Shown in pieces: positions 27,131 to 36,750 of a stretch of DNA of 64,000 bases. The DNA comes from Bradyrhizobium sp. 200 (GTDB taxonomy: Bacteria > Pseudomonadota > Alphaproteobacteria > Rhizobiales > Xanthobacteraceae). The notes under the pieces are model-generated. The model was given only the letters and a program-made list of their open reading frames with translations, was not told where the DNA came from and did not search any database. How positions within the stretch are numbered: the stretch's first letter is position 1; the number at the start of each line of letters is the position of its first letter. The DNA lies in assembly GCF_023100945.1 (NCBI RefSeq), contig NZ_CP064689.1:2090001-2154000 (forward strand). The letters are read 5' to 3'. A program made the position numbers and the translations under genes.

Positions 27131-27676
27131 TCACTCGCGTCGCCAGCCATCGGGGATATCTAGTGTTCGGATTGGCCGCGCTGGTACGCCCGCCACGAGC
27201 GTCCTTGCCGGAACGTCGTCCGTCACGACCGATCCGGTCGCGATGACAGCGTGGTCGCCAATGGTCACGCCGGGAAGGATCGTCGCAGAACGACCGACCC
27301 AGACGTTGTTGCCGAGACGAACCGGCGCAATCCGGGTTGGACGCGACGGCTCCAACGGATGGTGGTCGGAGTCGAAAATGGCCACCAGGTCCCCGAGCCG
27401 GCAATCGTCACCGAGTATGATGCTGTGATTGGCTATAACCGTGGCGCCAGTGTTGATGAAGACCCGCTCGCCGAGCACGAGAGAAGCATTGGGGCCGGCG
27501 CCCACCTCGATTGGGATCGTCTTGCAGCGCAGGAACAAGCGTCCGCACTTGATCGATCCGGCCGTGAGGAGCACCGGGCGCCGCCCATCCACAGTCACGA
27601 GGGCCGATCGTGCACCCGCCAGACGAAATACGGCCGTGGCCCATAGACTGTAGGGCACGTCACGAACCTTGAGCAC
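27131..27676 (-). CDS. Hexapeptide-repeat acyltransferase
   Basis: A 181-residue LbetaH acyltransferase. Repeats begin near residue 45. It has VFINTGATVIANHSIILGDD, the active-site-type stretch IFDSDHHPLE (catalytic His), NNVWVGRSATILPGVTIGDH and the closing VVTDDVPARTLVAGVPARPI. It probably transfers acetyl to an EPS sugar. It is shorter than the paralogue at 12153, which supports the view that the latter's extra N-terminus is over-called. Confidence 0.87.
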   Translation of the reverse strand: MLKVRDVPYSLWATAVFRLAGARSALVTVDGRRPVLLTAGSIKCGRLFLRCKTIPIEVGAGPNASLVLGERVFINTGATVIANHSIILGDDCRLGDLVAIFDSDHHPLEPSRPTRIAPVRLGNNVWVGRSATILPGVTIGDHAVIATGSVVTDDVPARTLVAGVPARPIRTLDIPDGWRRE

Positions 27677-28108
27677 CGATTATACCCTCCAGGAGTGAGC
27701 TTCGAGGTCGCGCCGCCGAACGGCGTCGCCACGGTGGCCTAGAGATGCTCATTGACCTCGTCAACCGTAATACGGTCGGCATGGTTGCCAAATGCCGCCG
27801 TTTACGAAAGGGGAGCACGCGCCGCGCCGCAGCAGGTTTTGTGGCGATACAAATCATCAATGGTTTCGAGGTAACCTTTCCAGCAGCACCCCGAGGTAAC
27901 CAAACCCTCAGGGTGTTGACACCGCGCTCGCGAGTGTCACAAATATGAAAGCAAACCTTGAAATCCTGAGTTTCGCAAGATCGAGGATCACCAGGATCGG
28001 GTGACAGAGGGATTGCGCCGGGATCGGTACTTGGTCGCGCGTGTAGCAGATATGCGCCATCCGATGCTGAATTCTTACCGAAAGTGCACCTCGGGAATGC
28101 CAAAGTTC
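27677..28108. other. Divergent intergenic region
   Basis: A 430-base gap between the reverse acyltransferase and the forward polymerase gene. No gene or clear hairpin was seen; promoters for both are expected. Confidence 0.3.
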
Positions 28109-29461
28109 ATGAATCGTGAGCAGCAATCTAACGGCACCGGTCTCTTGGGCGCCACCGTGTTGGCGATCATGCCGGTATTCGCAATTTTTTATGTTTTGCT
28201 GATCCTCCCCTTTGTTGGCGCTGACGGAAAGGACCGGGCGGAGAACATTCTGTTTTGGCCGGTTGTGGCCGGGCTGATACTGACGCTTCTTCTGCTGAAC
28301 TGGTCGCAAATAAATTTCAAGTTCTTCCGTTCCTTGCCGATATTGAGTCTGATCGCCTACCTTCTATTTGCGGCCGCAAGCGTAACATGGGCTTATAACC
28401 CGGAACTCTCCTTCAATCGGCTCCTCCTGCAGGTGCTGGTGTTCATCGTCGTCGTCGTGCCTTACGCTCTGCCCATACGCACGAAACACACGATGCAAGG
28501 CGTCCATATCTGTTACACCATCGCACTTGCGGTCAGCGCTGTTTACGTCCTGACGACACCGCCGTCTCCAATCGGTCACCCCGGATATTTTACCCATAAG
28601 CAGGAGTTGGGCCTGCTAGGCGCGATCGGCATTATCTTGTCGTGCCACGAGCTTCTGCATCGCGGCTCGCGACGTCTCGTTGGTCTTATCGCAATGGGTT
28701 TGGGATTCTGGCTCGTATTCGAGAGCCAGTCAAAAAGCGTGTTGGCGCTCTCCCTGATAGCGATACCGTGTTCGTGGCTGATATTGGTAGTTTGCAAGAA
28801 GACGCGTCTGACGCCAGCGTATATCATCGCCGCTTTCGTGGTTGCGAGCATGTTCGTATCCAGCCCGATCGAACGGTTAGGGTACCGGCTGTACGGAGAC
28901 GCCACTCTCACCGGGCGCACGGGAATATGGGGCTTCATAGAATACCAGATATCGCACAAACCCTGGTTCGGTTGGGGATTCCACTCGTACTATTTCGTCC
29001 CGAATTCTCCTCATGAGTCGGCGCCCGGGTACATTCGAGAAATGCCGTCAAGCCATAGCGGTTATTTGGAGCTCAGGCTTGAGACGGGTCGGATCGGCTA
29101 TTGGATATTTATGGTGTTTATCTACGCCTCATTGCATTTGCTGGAGTACGTGAGGCGCATAGACCCCGTGCGCGCCTGGTGTTATCTCTCAATCCAATTG
29201 TTTGCGGTGCTGATCAACCTTCTCGATTCCAACTGGCTCGGGCTCTCGCATTTCTGGCTGCTGTATCTCATCGTGGTTGCGGAATCAGTCCGGTATTCGT
29301 TGCCGACCAGGGCCCTGCGTCCGACGCAGGCAGCGATCCAAGGAGCTACAAAGAGCTTTCCTTCAGTCGGCGCCAGTGGGCCGCCTCGGGCCACCGCCCT
29401 GGAGCTATCGAAACGTCGGGGCAAAGACGTCGATAACCAAGGTGCAGCTCTGCCAAGGTAA
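28109..29461 (+). CDS. O-antigen ligase / Wzy-type polymerase family protein
   Basis: About 450 residues from ATG 28109 (MNREQQSNG); a start at 28001 would add 36 polar residues and is unlikely. It has about ten helices and the Wzy_C / WaaL features: FESQSKSVLALSLIAIP, a large periplasmic loop with TLTGRTGIWGFIEYQ, GWGFHSYY and EMPSSHSGYLELRLETGRIG. The His-rich loop is the family's catalytic region. In a locus with Wzx and Wzc proteins it is most simply the Wzy polymerase. The tail of ~55 residues after the last helix is polar and poorly conserved. Confidence 0.85.
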   Translation: MNREQQSNGTGLLGATVLAIMPVFAIFYVLLILPFVGADGKDRAENILFWPVVAGLILTLLLLNWSQINFKFFRSLPILSLIAYLLFAAASVTWAYNPELSFNRLLLQVLVFIVVVVPYALPIRTKHTMQGVHICYTIALAVSAVYVLTTPPSPIGHPGYFTHKQELGLLGAIGIILSCHELLHRGSRRLVGLIAMGLGFWLVFESQSKSVLALSLIAIPCSWLILVVCKKTRLTPAYIIAAFVVASMFVSSPIERLGYRLYGDATLTGRTGIWGFIEYQISHKPWFGWGFHSYYFVPNSPHESAPGYIREMPSSHSGYLELRLETGRIGYWIFMVFIYASLHLLEYVRRIDPVRAWCYLSIQLFAVLINLLDSNWLGLSHFWLLYLIVVAESVRYSLPTRALRPTQAAIQGATKSFPSVGASGPPRATALELSKRRGKDVDNQGAALPR

Positions 29462-29922
29462 TTCAGCGAACCCGAAAATTTCCAGCCTCGGGGCGACACG
29501 CAGCGGTCGTCGGGTTCTGCACATGCCGACCAGACGATATATTCCTTCGCGCCAAGTAGCGAAGGCGAGCGGGGTGCCGATATTACCGAACGTCCGCTAC
29601 CGCAAGCAGTCCACCGATCGCACGTTGGCAGCGCTCGTGGTCGCGTAAGCTCAGAGTATCAACTCTTCAATGCGGGGCGTCCCAAAAGCTCACCAACTTG
29701 ATCGGGGTTGTCGGTGAGCAAGGCGCAAATTGATTCCGCCCCTATGGAGAAGTCGATTCCCTGAGCCGCCCGAACCGTCGATACGGTCTGCACCGCCATC
29801 GCCTTCTCTTCCGAAGAATGCGCCAATTACCTCAAAAACTCAGGCTATCGAAGCTAATGCCATCGCGCTTTAGGCTGCAAAGCACCTGAGCTGCGCCGTC
29901 AACGTGGAGTAAACAGGGCCGC
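29462..29922. other. Intergenic region with an insertion-sequence relic
   Basis: 460 bases between the polymerase gene and the reverse-strand acyltransferase. The only recognisable content is the IS630 transposase tail at 29765-29857. Short matching ends were not found. Confidence 0.4.
29765..29857 (+). pseudogene. C-terminal scrap of a second IS630-type transposase
   Basis: The forward frame reads AARTVDTVCTAIAFSSEECA, then NYLKNSGYRS and TAA at 29855. This matches the last ~30 residues of many IS630 transposases (A.RTV..LW.AIG...D.F.P.ECANYF...GY). A stop codon directly precedes it and nothing upstream continues the protein. It is a different IS630 branch from the intact element at 18921, whose tail is unlike this one. 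Confidence 0.6.
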
Positions 29923-31032
29923 CTACGAACCATCGGCATCGCCTTGAGTCCCATTGCGTTGTTTGCGGCTTTCACTGCTGCGGCCTTGCCGATTTGTAAG
30001 CTTGACGCGTCGCGCCAATTCCGTACTGGGCCACTCAATTGCCTTCCACATCAGAAATCCAACGGTCACGCAGACGATGACATCAACAGTCAACCAAAGA
30101 AGTTCGGTTGCAACATTGCGGCCAGTGATCATAAACCCAACGCGGAAAACCGCAGCCGTGATTGGATTGTGTGTCAGGTACACACTGTACGAAACCTTGC
30201 CGAGGAACAGCAACACGTGCCAGTTCTTGCCAACCTCCAGCCTATTGTTTGTTGCCATGAACAGCAGGAATAGCGACGAGAGCGCGCAAAAGGTCGCGAA
30301 GTCGTCGCGAGTGAAGATTCCTCCGATGGCCAATACCAGCGCGTACCCGACAAACCACGGGCGTATCGCAGGTACTCTGGATGCCCAGTACGCATTGATG
30401 CCAAGCATAAACAAATAGGCGTACGGCAGGAATGCCCAGGAAGGCACGGGGAAAGCAAGTCGCAATGGCCAGAGTGCGGTGAAGATCGACACGCCGATGA
30501 TTAGCACCCTCGTGATCTTGCCGTTGGGATGGATCGGGCTCGCCCGGCCGACAAGGAGGAGAAGAACGATGGATATGTAAAACTGAAACTCATAGCACAG
30601 TGTCCAGTATGCCGGATCAATATGCTCGTAGCCCAATATGGTTTGCGCATAGAAGAAATGGGATAGGATTTGCCCCAGGGTAAAATTCGGCGACTCCTTT
30701 CCAGGCACAAATTTATACGATAGCCAAGCAAAGGTGATCATGAGGCCGATCGCGAACCAGTAGGGTGGATCAAGACGAATCGACCTTCTCGCGAGAAATC
30801 TCCAAGAAATGGAAGTGTCGATCTCGCGGTCGGCGAGATTGTGCATTATCACGAAACCGCTGATCACGAAAAATAAGCCGACCGCCCACTGACCATTGTG
30901 TATGATGAATCTGATCGGCGCGGGCATCCATTCGAAAAGCGCGTCGATATGATGTCCTTCAAACGCGTGCGCAAAGACGATCACGATCATGACCGATCGC
31001 ATGCAATCAATCAGATAGAAGCGGCCTTTCAC
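29923..31032 (-). CDS. Acyltransferase family 3 membrane protein
   Basis: A 369-residue protein with about ten helices. The N-terminus FYLIDCMRSVMIVIVFAHAF fits the AT3 signature (Asp, Arg about 10 residues before the essential His). WAVGLFFVISGFVIMH, RSIRLDPPYWFAIGL, WTLCYEFQFYISIVLLLL and GKVSYSVYLTH are further family motifs. AT3 proteins move acyl groups, often O-acetyl or succinyl, onto exported polysaccharide at the inner membrane. The C-terminal tail is charged and cytoplasmic. It likely decorates the EPS. Confidence 0.87.
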   Translation of the reverse strand: MKGRFYLIDCMRSVMIVIVFAHAFEGHHIDALFEWMPAPIRFIIHNGQWAVGLFFVISGFVIMHNLADREIDTSISWRFLARRSIRLDPPYWFAIGLMITFAWLSYKFVPGKESPNFTLGQILSHFFYAQTILGYEHIDPAYWTLCYEFQFYISIVLLLLVGRASPIHPNGKITRVLIIGVSIFTALWPLRLAFPVPSWAFLPYAYLFMLGINAYWASRVPAIRPWFVGYALVLAIGGIFTRDDFATFCALSSLFLLFMATNNRLEVGKNWHVLLFLGKVSYSVYLTHNPITAAVFRVGFMITGRNVATELLWLTVDVIVCVTVGFLMWKAIEWPSTELARRVKLTNRQGRSSESRKQRNGTQGDADGS

Positions 31033-31508
31033 GTCAATGCTCCCTCAAGCACACGGCCTGGCGCCACGAAAGTGCTTCCAACAAGATGCGACGATGCATG
31101 CACCGACGCAAGGCTACCGCATGTTTTAACGATAACACAACTTTCTTGGTTAACCGTTGCGGTGAACTGTTTGCGCAAAGCGGTCAGCAATTGCGTATCA
31201 GACGATTGGCGATTTTGCTGTCTCCAGCGCTGATGGCGCCCTCATCAATAACAGGGCGCATCCGTGTTCATTGACGCGCTCTGCGGCCCTCCTTCGCCTG
31301 AGCAGCCAGCGCGTCAGGGTACGGAGCAACTCGCTAACAAGGCGACCATCGCCAGGCGTGCCTGGCCCGAGATCGCTCAGGAGACAGGCGAGGTCGAGGC
31401 CGGTTGCGGGCTGCCGCCGTGCCGTGATATCACGTATGCACTTTTTGGTGCTTACGGCTTTTACGGTAGGTGTTGTGTAAGCTTAATTACCGATAGGAAC
31501 CTCGTGAG
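31033..31508. promoter_or_regulatory. Divergent intergenic region
   Basis: 475 bases between two divergent genes. It has a GGTTAACC palindrome at 31148-31155 beside an AT-rich stretch (TTTTAACGATAACACAACTT). Short frames are present but none looks coding. Confidence 0.4.
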
Positions 31509-32168
31509 GTGAGAAGGAAAGTACTGATCTCGTTGGCCGTGATCGCCTCGGTCGTGCTCGTGCCGCCCGCCTTGATAGTGGGTGCACGCAAGGTTTCACC
31601 TGGACCGATCACCGACAAGGTTTACTTCACAACCTTTTTTGCAACACCGTTCGACGGTCTTCGAAAGACTGACATTGTTGTTTTCGGCGATTCTCTCGTT
31701 TATCGCGCCCCATGGCGTCTGATGTATCCCCTTTCTGACATCGTGAACTTGGGCGTGATAGGGGAGACTACGCGCCAAATGATCAACCGCGTGGAGCAGG
31801 TCGAGGCGACCAAGCCTCGAACGCTATTTCTACTGGCGGGGGTGAACGACTTGGGCGATGGCGTTGCCCCCGAGGTACTAGCTCAATCCTACAAAGATCT
31901 AGCATCAAAACTCTCGTCCCGTGCGGGCAGGATGTATGCGAGCTCAATCTTGCCAAGTGACAATGATGGATTGTGGCAGAACATCCCTGCGGCAAACAAA
32001 CATATCGAAGCTGTTTGCAAGGCGCTACCTAACTGCACATTTTTGGACCTGTATACAGGCATGGAGGTAGAAGGAAAATTAAGGCCTAGCGACAGCTTGG
32101 ATGGGGTGCACCTGACGCTCCTTGGCTACTATCATCTTTGGCGGCTACTCGCGAAGCATCCTCTTTAG
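31509..32168 (+). CDS. SGNH/GDSL-family hydrolase, membrane-anchored
   Basis: A 219-residue protein from a GTG start. An N-terminal hydrophobic segment (VLISLAVIASVVLVPPALIV) should export or anchor it. The SGNH blocks are VVFGDSLVYR (Ser62), NLGVIGETTR (Gly), LLAGVNDLGD (Asn113) and SLDGVHLTLLGYYH (Asp198, His201). Such enzymes remove or transfer O-acyl groups on carbohydrates. In this locus it may de-acetylate EPS in the periplasm, opposing the acyltransferases. Confidence 0.87.
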   Translation: MRRKVLISLAVIASVVLVPPALIVGARKVSPGPITDKVYFTTFFATPFDGLRKTDIVVFGDSLVYRAPWRLMYPLSDIVNLGVIGETTRQMINRVEQVEATKPRTLFLLAGVNDLGDGVAPEVLAQSYKDLASKLSSRAGRMYASSILPSDNDGLWQNIPAANKHIEAVCKALPNCTFLDLYTGMEVEGKLRPSDSLDGVHLTLLGYYHLWRLLAKHPL

Positions 32169-32328
32169 AGCGCGAATCGAAACCCGACAAACAGCCTCGA
32201 AGAAAGAGGCTTCCTTCTGCGCCTGTGGATTGCAGAGCACCGCAAAATGAACTTTGCCTAATTATCGTTCAGCAGATTGTGAAGTAGCAGTTTGCGAAAT
32301 GGTCGTTGCAACCAGGCCAACGACGGGG

Positions 32329-32349
32329 GGGTCCCGTGTAACGGGACCC
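32329..32349. terminator. Strong GC hairpin between convergent genes
   Basis: A perfect 9-bp stem with a 3-base loop: GGGTCCCGT-GTA-ACGGGACCC. It lies in the 345-base gap between the SGNH gene (ends 32168) and the reverse-strand BNR gene (ends 32514), the right place for a bidirectional terminator. There is no long T run, so it may be a Rho-assisted or attenuating hairpin. The rest of the gap holds no gene. Confidence 0.5.
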
Positions 32350-32513
32350 ACTCCGCCGCTGATGGGCGATAGTAGAATATTGCCTTCCCAAGAACAACCG
32401 GAACAAAGCGTACCGGTCCTGGCCACGCAACATGCAAGTGGCGTCGAGGACCGCTTTCACGTCCCGGTGTTTCGGTGTTTCCGCAGGGTGACGATCTCCT
32501 TCTCCGGGCGCGC

Positions 32514-33659
32514 TCACTCGACGAGGCGCCAGAGCCCGCCGCGCCAGTTGGCTGTCAAAATGATGTAGTTGGTGCCGTCGAAGACTGTCGCTGCCTGGGC
32601 CGGTCCGATCGCCATCTCGGGCGGAGTCGGCATGCGCGCCCATCCGGAGATTGCGGGTTGAGGCGCAGACTGAAGCGCGGGGTCGAGCAGGCAGCCGCCA
32701 CACGCCCAAGCGTACATCGCGTAGACACGCTTAGGCGTGCCGAAGACAGCGGCTTGATCCATCGCGATGCCGACGCGGGTCCAGGTCTCACCATAGTCGG
32801 TGCTCCTCAGGACGCCAGCGCCGAGGTTCGAATGGACCCCCGGCATGAAGACGATGCCGCCCTTGTCCGGTTGATAGATCTGCATCTGCCCGTGTGGGTG
32901 CTCGTTGCTGTCGACGTTTTTCCACGTGCGCCCCAGGTCGCTCGTTCGCCACGTTCCGATTTTTCTCCCGCTAAACTCTGCGGTCCAGATCCATGTGGCT
33001 TTCGTTGTCTCGGCGAGACCGGTATCGATGAAAAAGATGAAACTGGTGCCGCCATTATATTTCATGCCGTCAGCGATCGGGACTTCAGACCAGTGCTCTC
33101 CGCCGTCGAAGCTCTGGACAATCAAGCATTGCTGATGCGCGGTCATCAGCAAATGATTTGGATCATAGGGATTGACGACGGGCGGATAGAAGCCCTGCCG
33201 ATCTCCGCCGGGTTCCACGCGATAGTTGGTCCAGCTCGCGCCGCCGTCCGTGGATTTCCAGAAACCAACTCCGGTGCCCCGAATGCCGGCCGAATAAAGA
33301 ATTGGAGGCTGTCCAGCCGGACCCCGTGCAATGGCCAGGCCTCCTGCGCCACTGACCCCGGCTCCGCCATGGCCGGTATTGATCGGGCCGGACCATGTGA
33401 GGCCATAGTCGACCGACTTCCAAACGCCCTGACAATGAAACTGCGTAAAAAGATCCGATGGTCGCGCGGGGTCGGCCACCATGGTGATCGACCCATAGTT
33501 CTCGCAGGAGAGCATATTCACCAGGTCGACCCCGCTGGGCGTGACGTCAGTCCACGTCCCGCTGGCAGGGACCGGTGCGGCCTCGGCTGCCACGGTAACA
33601 GAGGGGAGGTTAGGCAGGACGCTCAGGACAACGGCCAAGGTGTTAACAATTTTGTGCAT
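32514..33659 (-). CDS. Secreted BNR-repeat (sialidase/Vps10-like propeller) protein
   Basis: About 381 residues from ATG 33659. A signal peptide (IVNTLAVVLSVLPNLPSVTV, then AAEA) directs export. It has at least four Asp-box (BNR) repeats of the S-x-D-x-G-x-x-W type: KSVDYGLTWSG, KSTDGGASWTN, QSFDGGEHWSE, RTSDLGRTWKN and RSTDYGETWTR. These form a beta-propeller seen in sialidases, xyloglucanases and photosystem II assembly proteins. Catalytic residues cannot be assigned, so it could be a glycan-binding or glycan-cutting protein. It is divergent from the GT4 at 33775. Confidence 0.8.
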   Translation of the reverse strand: MHKIVNTLAVVLSVLPNLPSVTVAAEAAPVPASGTWTDVTPSGVDLVNMLSCENYGSITMVADPARPSDLFTQFHCQGVWKSVDYGLTWSGPINTGHGGAGVSGAGGLAIARGPAGQPPILYSAGIRGTGVGFWKSTDGGASWTNYRVEPGGDRQGFYPPVVNPYDPNHLLMTAHQQCLIVQSFDGGEHWSEVPIADGMKYNGGTSFIFFIDTGLAETTKATWIWTAEFSGRKIGTWRTSDLGRTWKNVDSNEHPHGQMQIYQPDKGGIVFMPGVHSNLGAGVLRSTDYGETWTRVGIAMDQAAVFGTPKRVYAMYAWACGGCLLDPALQSAPQPAISGWARMPTPPEMAIGPAQAATVFDGTNYIILTANWRGGLWRLVE

Positions 33660-33774
33660 CGTTAACCCTACCACAAAACGGGACTGCGACCTCAGGACGG
33701 ACGCTGAACTCCGAAACTTGGAGATTGTCGCATTGCATTCGGCTAAACAGTACGCTTGGTAATGACGGGGCCCG

Positions 33775-34863
33775 ATGGGGATGAGCAAGCGCGTGGTATT
33801 GACGGTGTCGGGCGTGATCGCTGCTGACATCCGCGAACAGATCGCGAGTGGCAACCGCCCCAGGGCCGACTACCTGGAGCTTGCGCGAAGCTTCAATGCT
33901 GACCTTCTCGACTACGCCGCGGCGCGAACGATCGCAGGACGAACGGGCGCGGTGCTCGAGAAGCTCGGTGGTCCTAATCTGGTTCTCGCCTACGCCTGCT
34001 GGAAGATCCGCAAAAGCTTTCAGGCGATTGTCACAGATGGCGAGCAGATTGGGCTGCCTTTGGCCGCGCTTCTCAAGTTTACGCCTGGGACGCGGCCGCG
34101 CCATTTGATGATCGTGCACGTCATTTCAGAGCCGAAGAAGACCGCCTTCCTGGACTGGCTGGGCGTGCAAAGCGCCATCGATCGCTTCATTACCTACAGC
34201 CGCTGGCAACAGCGGTTCATCGAGGAACGCTGGAAACTCGGCCGTAACCGCGTGCTGTGGACGCCGTTCATGGTTGACCAGGAATTCTTCGCACCCAAAC
34301 GGGTCACGTCAAATTCCAGCGCGCGTCCGCAGATCTGTGCCGTCGGGCTGGAGCGCCGCGACTACGAAACGCTGTTGCGCGCAGTGGAGGATCTCGACGT
34401 ACACGTGGTGATCGCTGCTGCGTCGCCGTGGGCCAAACGCGCGGAGGGTGTTGCGACACCGAACATTCCGGGCAACGTCACAGTGCGGAAGTTCACCCAG
34501 TACGAGTTGCGCCAACTCTACGCCGACAGTTGCTTCATGGTCATGCCGCTGGAGAACGTAAAGTTCCAGGCCGGAGTGACTGCGATCCTGGAGTGCCTGG
34601 CGATGGGAAAGGCCGTCATTTGTTCCCGTGTTCCCGGCCAAACCGATGTGGTGGTCGAAGGCGACAACGGGCGATATGTGCCGCCCGGCGATCCAGTGAC
34701 CCTGCGCACGGAGATCCGCCGGTTGCTGGCCGACCCGGAGGAGGCGGCCAGATTGGGCGCTAATGGGCGCAAGCTGGTCGAAAGCGAGATGAATCTCGAT
34801 CTCTATGCTCAGAGTCTGGCGGGTGTTTTAGACGAAGCGGTTAACGCTGAGGGGCGTCAATAG
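33775..34863 (+). CDS. Family 4 glycosyltransferase
   Basis: A GT-B enzyme of 362 residues. The N-terminal half is atypical (VVLTVSGVIAADIREQIASG). The donor domain is clear: ICAVGLERRDYETLLRAVED, the FMVMPLEN...GVTAILECLAMGKAV region that holds the E-x7-E-like nucleotide-sugar site, and VVEGDNGRYVPPGDPVTLRT. A second ATG at 33781 is possible. It probably transfers a hexose. It is followed by another glycosyltransferase after 252 bases. Confidence 0.82.
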   Translation: MGMSKRVVLTVSGVIAADIREQIASGNRPRADYLELARSFNADLLDYAAARTIAGRTGAVLEKLGGPNLVLAYACWKIRKSFQAIVTDGEQIGLPLAALLKFTPGTRPRHLMIVHVISEPKKTAFLDWLGVQSAIDRFITYSRWQQRFIEERWKLGRNRVLWTPFMVDQEFFAPKRVTSNSSARPQICAVGLERRDYETLLRAVEDLDVHVVIAAASPWAKRAEGVATPNIPGNVTVRKFTQYELRQLYADSCFMVMPLENVKFQAGVTAILECLAMGKAVICSRVPGQTDVVVEGDNGRYVPPGDPVTLRTEIRRLLADPEEAARLGANGRKLVESEMNLDLYAQSLAGVLDEAVNAEGRQ

Positions 34864-35115
34864 GGCGCAAGCGGCCCAGACGCTGCCGCAGCTTTTGGCT
34901 AATTGAGTTGCCGGTGTGCCGACAATGCAGGCATAAGGGCGTTAGTATGGGCTGGATGTAACGGCGGGATCACATGATGTAAGATCAGTTTGTTTGTGAT
35001 AGCAAGAGCTTGCGTTATGATAGCAAAATGATTGCAAAAAACGAAATACGGAGTTTGGGCTCCGCGCTTTTGCTCAGGCGATCGAGACCTTGCCAACGGA
35101 TTCAGGGCCTAGACA

Positions 35116-36105
35116 GTGCACCGCCCCTATTTCAGTGTTGTCGTACCGACGTACAATCGTCTCGGAAGACTACGACATGTGATCGCGGCCCTCGAGCAGC
35201 AGGCGTACCCTTCGGACGCTTATGAAGTCATCGTGATCTCTGATGGCTCGACCGACGGCACGGACGCCTATCTGGAAACGCTCCGCTCCACCATGCGGCT
35301 GCGGTGGTTGACGCAGGCCAATCAGGGACCCGCTTCCGCCCGCAATGCGGGCATCCAGAAAGCAGTCGGGGAGTTCATCGTCTTTATTGATGACGACGTC
35401 GTGCCGGAGCCTCAATTGCTGGAGGAACACGCCCGTTCACACCATGAGGCGGGCAAGGATGTTGTGGTGCTCGGGCCTCTGCTCACGCCGGAGGGCTTCG
35501 AGATGGCTCCCTGGGTCCGTTGGGAGCAAGAGATGTTGATGAAGCAGTACAGAGCTCTGCTGAGAGGAGACTGGACAGCGACGGCGCGGCAATTCTACAC
35601 GGGCAATGCCTCGCTTCGACGGGGCCATATTCTGGCTGCCGGCGGCTTCGATGAAGGCTTTCGGCGCGCCGAGGATGTTGAACTCGCATACCGGCTCGCC
35701 AACAACGGCCTCGAGTTTATTTTCAATATCGAGGCGGCAGGCATGCATTTTGCCGATCGCAGCTATCGAGCATGGCTCGATGCGGCGTATGCCTACGGAC
35801 GCAACGATGTGATCTTCGCGCGAGATCGGGATCAGAAATGGCTGCTGCCGACGATCCGCCAGGAGTTCCTGGATCGTCATTTCCTGATCCGATCGCTTGT
35901 GCGGGTGTGCAGTGGGCGATCCCGGCTGACCGGGATTGCGAGTTCGGCGCTGAAGCTTGCGGCCGATGCCGCCACGCTTTTGCAGGTTGGCGTCTTGGAG
36001 CGCAAGGCATACAGTGGCTTGTTCAACCTTCAGTACTACAATGGGTTCTTCAATGAATTGGATGACGTCCACTTCCTCTTCAGGGATGTTGAGAATCCTG
36101 TCTAG
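35116..36105 (+). CDS. Family 2 glycosyltransferase
   Basis: A 329-residue GT-A enzyme from GTG. Motifs are FSVVVPTYNRLGRLRHVIAA, IVISDGSTDGTDAYLE, NQGPASARNAGI, VFIDDDVVPEPQLLEEHA (D-D-D donor/metal site) and GGFDEGFRRAEDVELAYRL (catalytic E-D-x-E region). It is a different branch from the DQS/TDDDC group. It probably adds one sugar to the repeat unit. Downstream lies a 645-base gap before the second BY-kinase gene. Confidence 0.86.
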   Translation: MHRPYFSVVVPTYNRLGRLRHVIAALEQQAYPSDAYEVIVISDGSTDGTDAYLETLRSTMRLRWLTQANQGPASARNAGIQKAVGEFIVFIDDDVVPEPQLLEEHARSHHEAGKDVVVLGPLLTPEGFEMAPWVRWEQEMLMKQYRALLRGDWTATARQFYTGNASLRRGHILAAGGFDEGFRRAEDVELAYRLANNGLEFIFNIEAAGMHFADRSYRAWLDAAYAYGRNDVIFARDRDQKWLLPTIRQEFLDRHFLIRSLVRVCSGRSRLTGIASSALKLAADAATLLQVGVLERKAYSGLFNLQYYNGFFNELDDVHFLFRDVENPV

Positions 36106-36750
36106 CGCCCCTTGATCGATCAGTGCCGAGCCGCGATGAGGCGAGCCCGGGCGCTCGAATAGCCGGCTGATCGCTTGTTAGTGCTGCAGCCGCTGACGCA
36201 CCCGAGGAAAAGCAGCGCGTTGGCAGCCGCTTGGCGGACCACTCGATCCCGAATCGCAGCGCAGCCTGAGCCGGTGTGCTTTCCTTGCCGCGCGAATGAA
36301 CCGTACGTCTTGGCCATGCTCGATCAAGCAACAAGCGATTTGTGATGAGCGTCTGCGCACCAGCTAGTGAGTTGCTCTTTTGCATTGAAATCGCAGCAAT
36401 CTCGATCGAGTGATGAATTGAACTTAAATTCATGTCCCAATACGGGTGCCTGGATGCTTGCAAGCCGAACCAACGGCAAAAATCTCATTTTCCTCTTATT
36501 TGATTGAAGGTTATGTCATGGTATTATAGTATAAGGTATTATAGTATAATAAGTCCGTACACGTCTTTTCGGCGCGCTATCATCGCCTTGTGCCTCAAGT
36601 CTGGAGGTGCGACTATGCTGTTTTGCGGCCCTTGGCATCCGGTTTGCTTCGTCCAGACGATGAACCGTGTGTACCAAATCTAGTCTAATTCAAAGGCGGA
36701 CCAAGAGAGCTCCTCTCGACGGCTGCAGCAAGTAAACTCTAGGCATTTCC
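36106..36750. promoter_or_regulatory. Long leader of the second co-polymerase gene, with a tandem repeat
   Basis: No convincing gene in 645 bases. At 36520-36549 there is a perfect tandem 15-mer, GGTATTATAGTATAA twice, in an AT-rich island that contrasts with the GC-rich flanks and lies about 200 bases before the ATG at 36751. It is a good candidate for a promoter or a protein-binding site. Confidence 0.45.
36520..36549. repeat. Perfect tandem 15-base AT-rich repeat
   Basis: GGTATTATAGTATAA occurs at 36520-36534 and again at 36535-36549 with no mismatch. Confidence 0.9.

Noticed and set aside
31264..31512. An 82-residue forward frame just before the SGNH hydrolase
   Set aside because: No motif, overlaps the SGNH start, and the leader region is better explained as a promoter.
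36120..36317. A 65-residue reverse-strand frame with a Cys-rich, lipoprotein-like stretch (LLFLGCVSGCSTN)
   Set aside because: The hydrophobic part is internal and weak, there is no clear Shine-Dalgarno and no family likeness, and another frame is open over the same bases.
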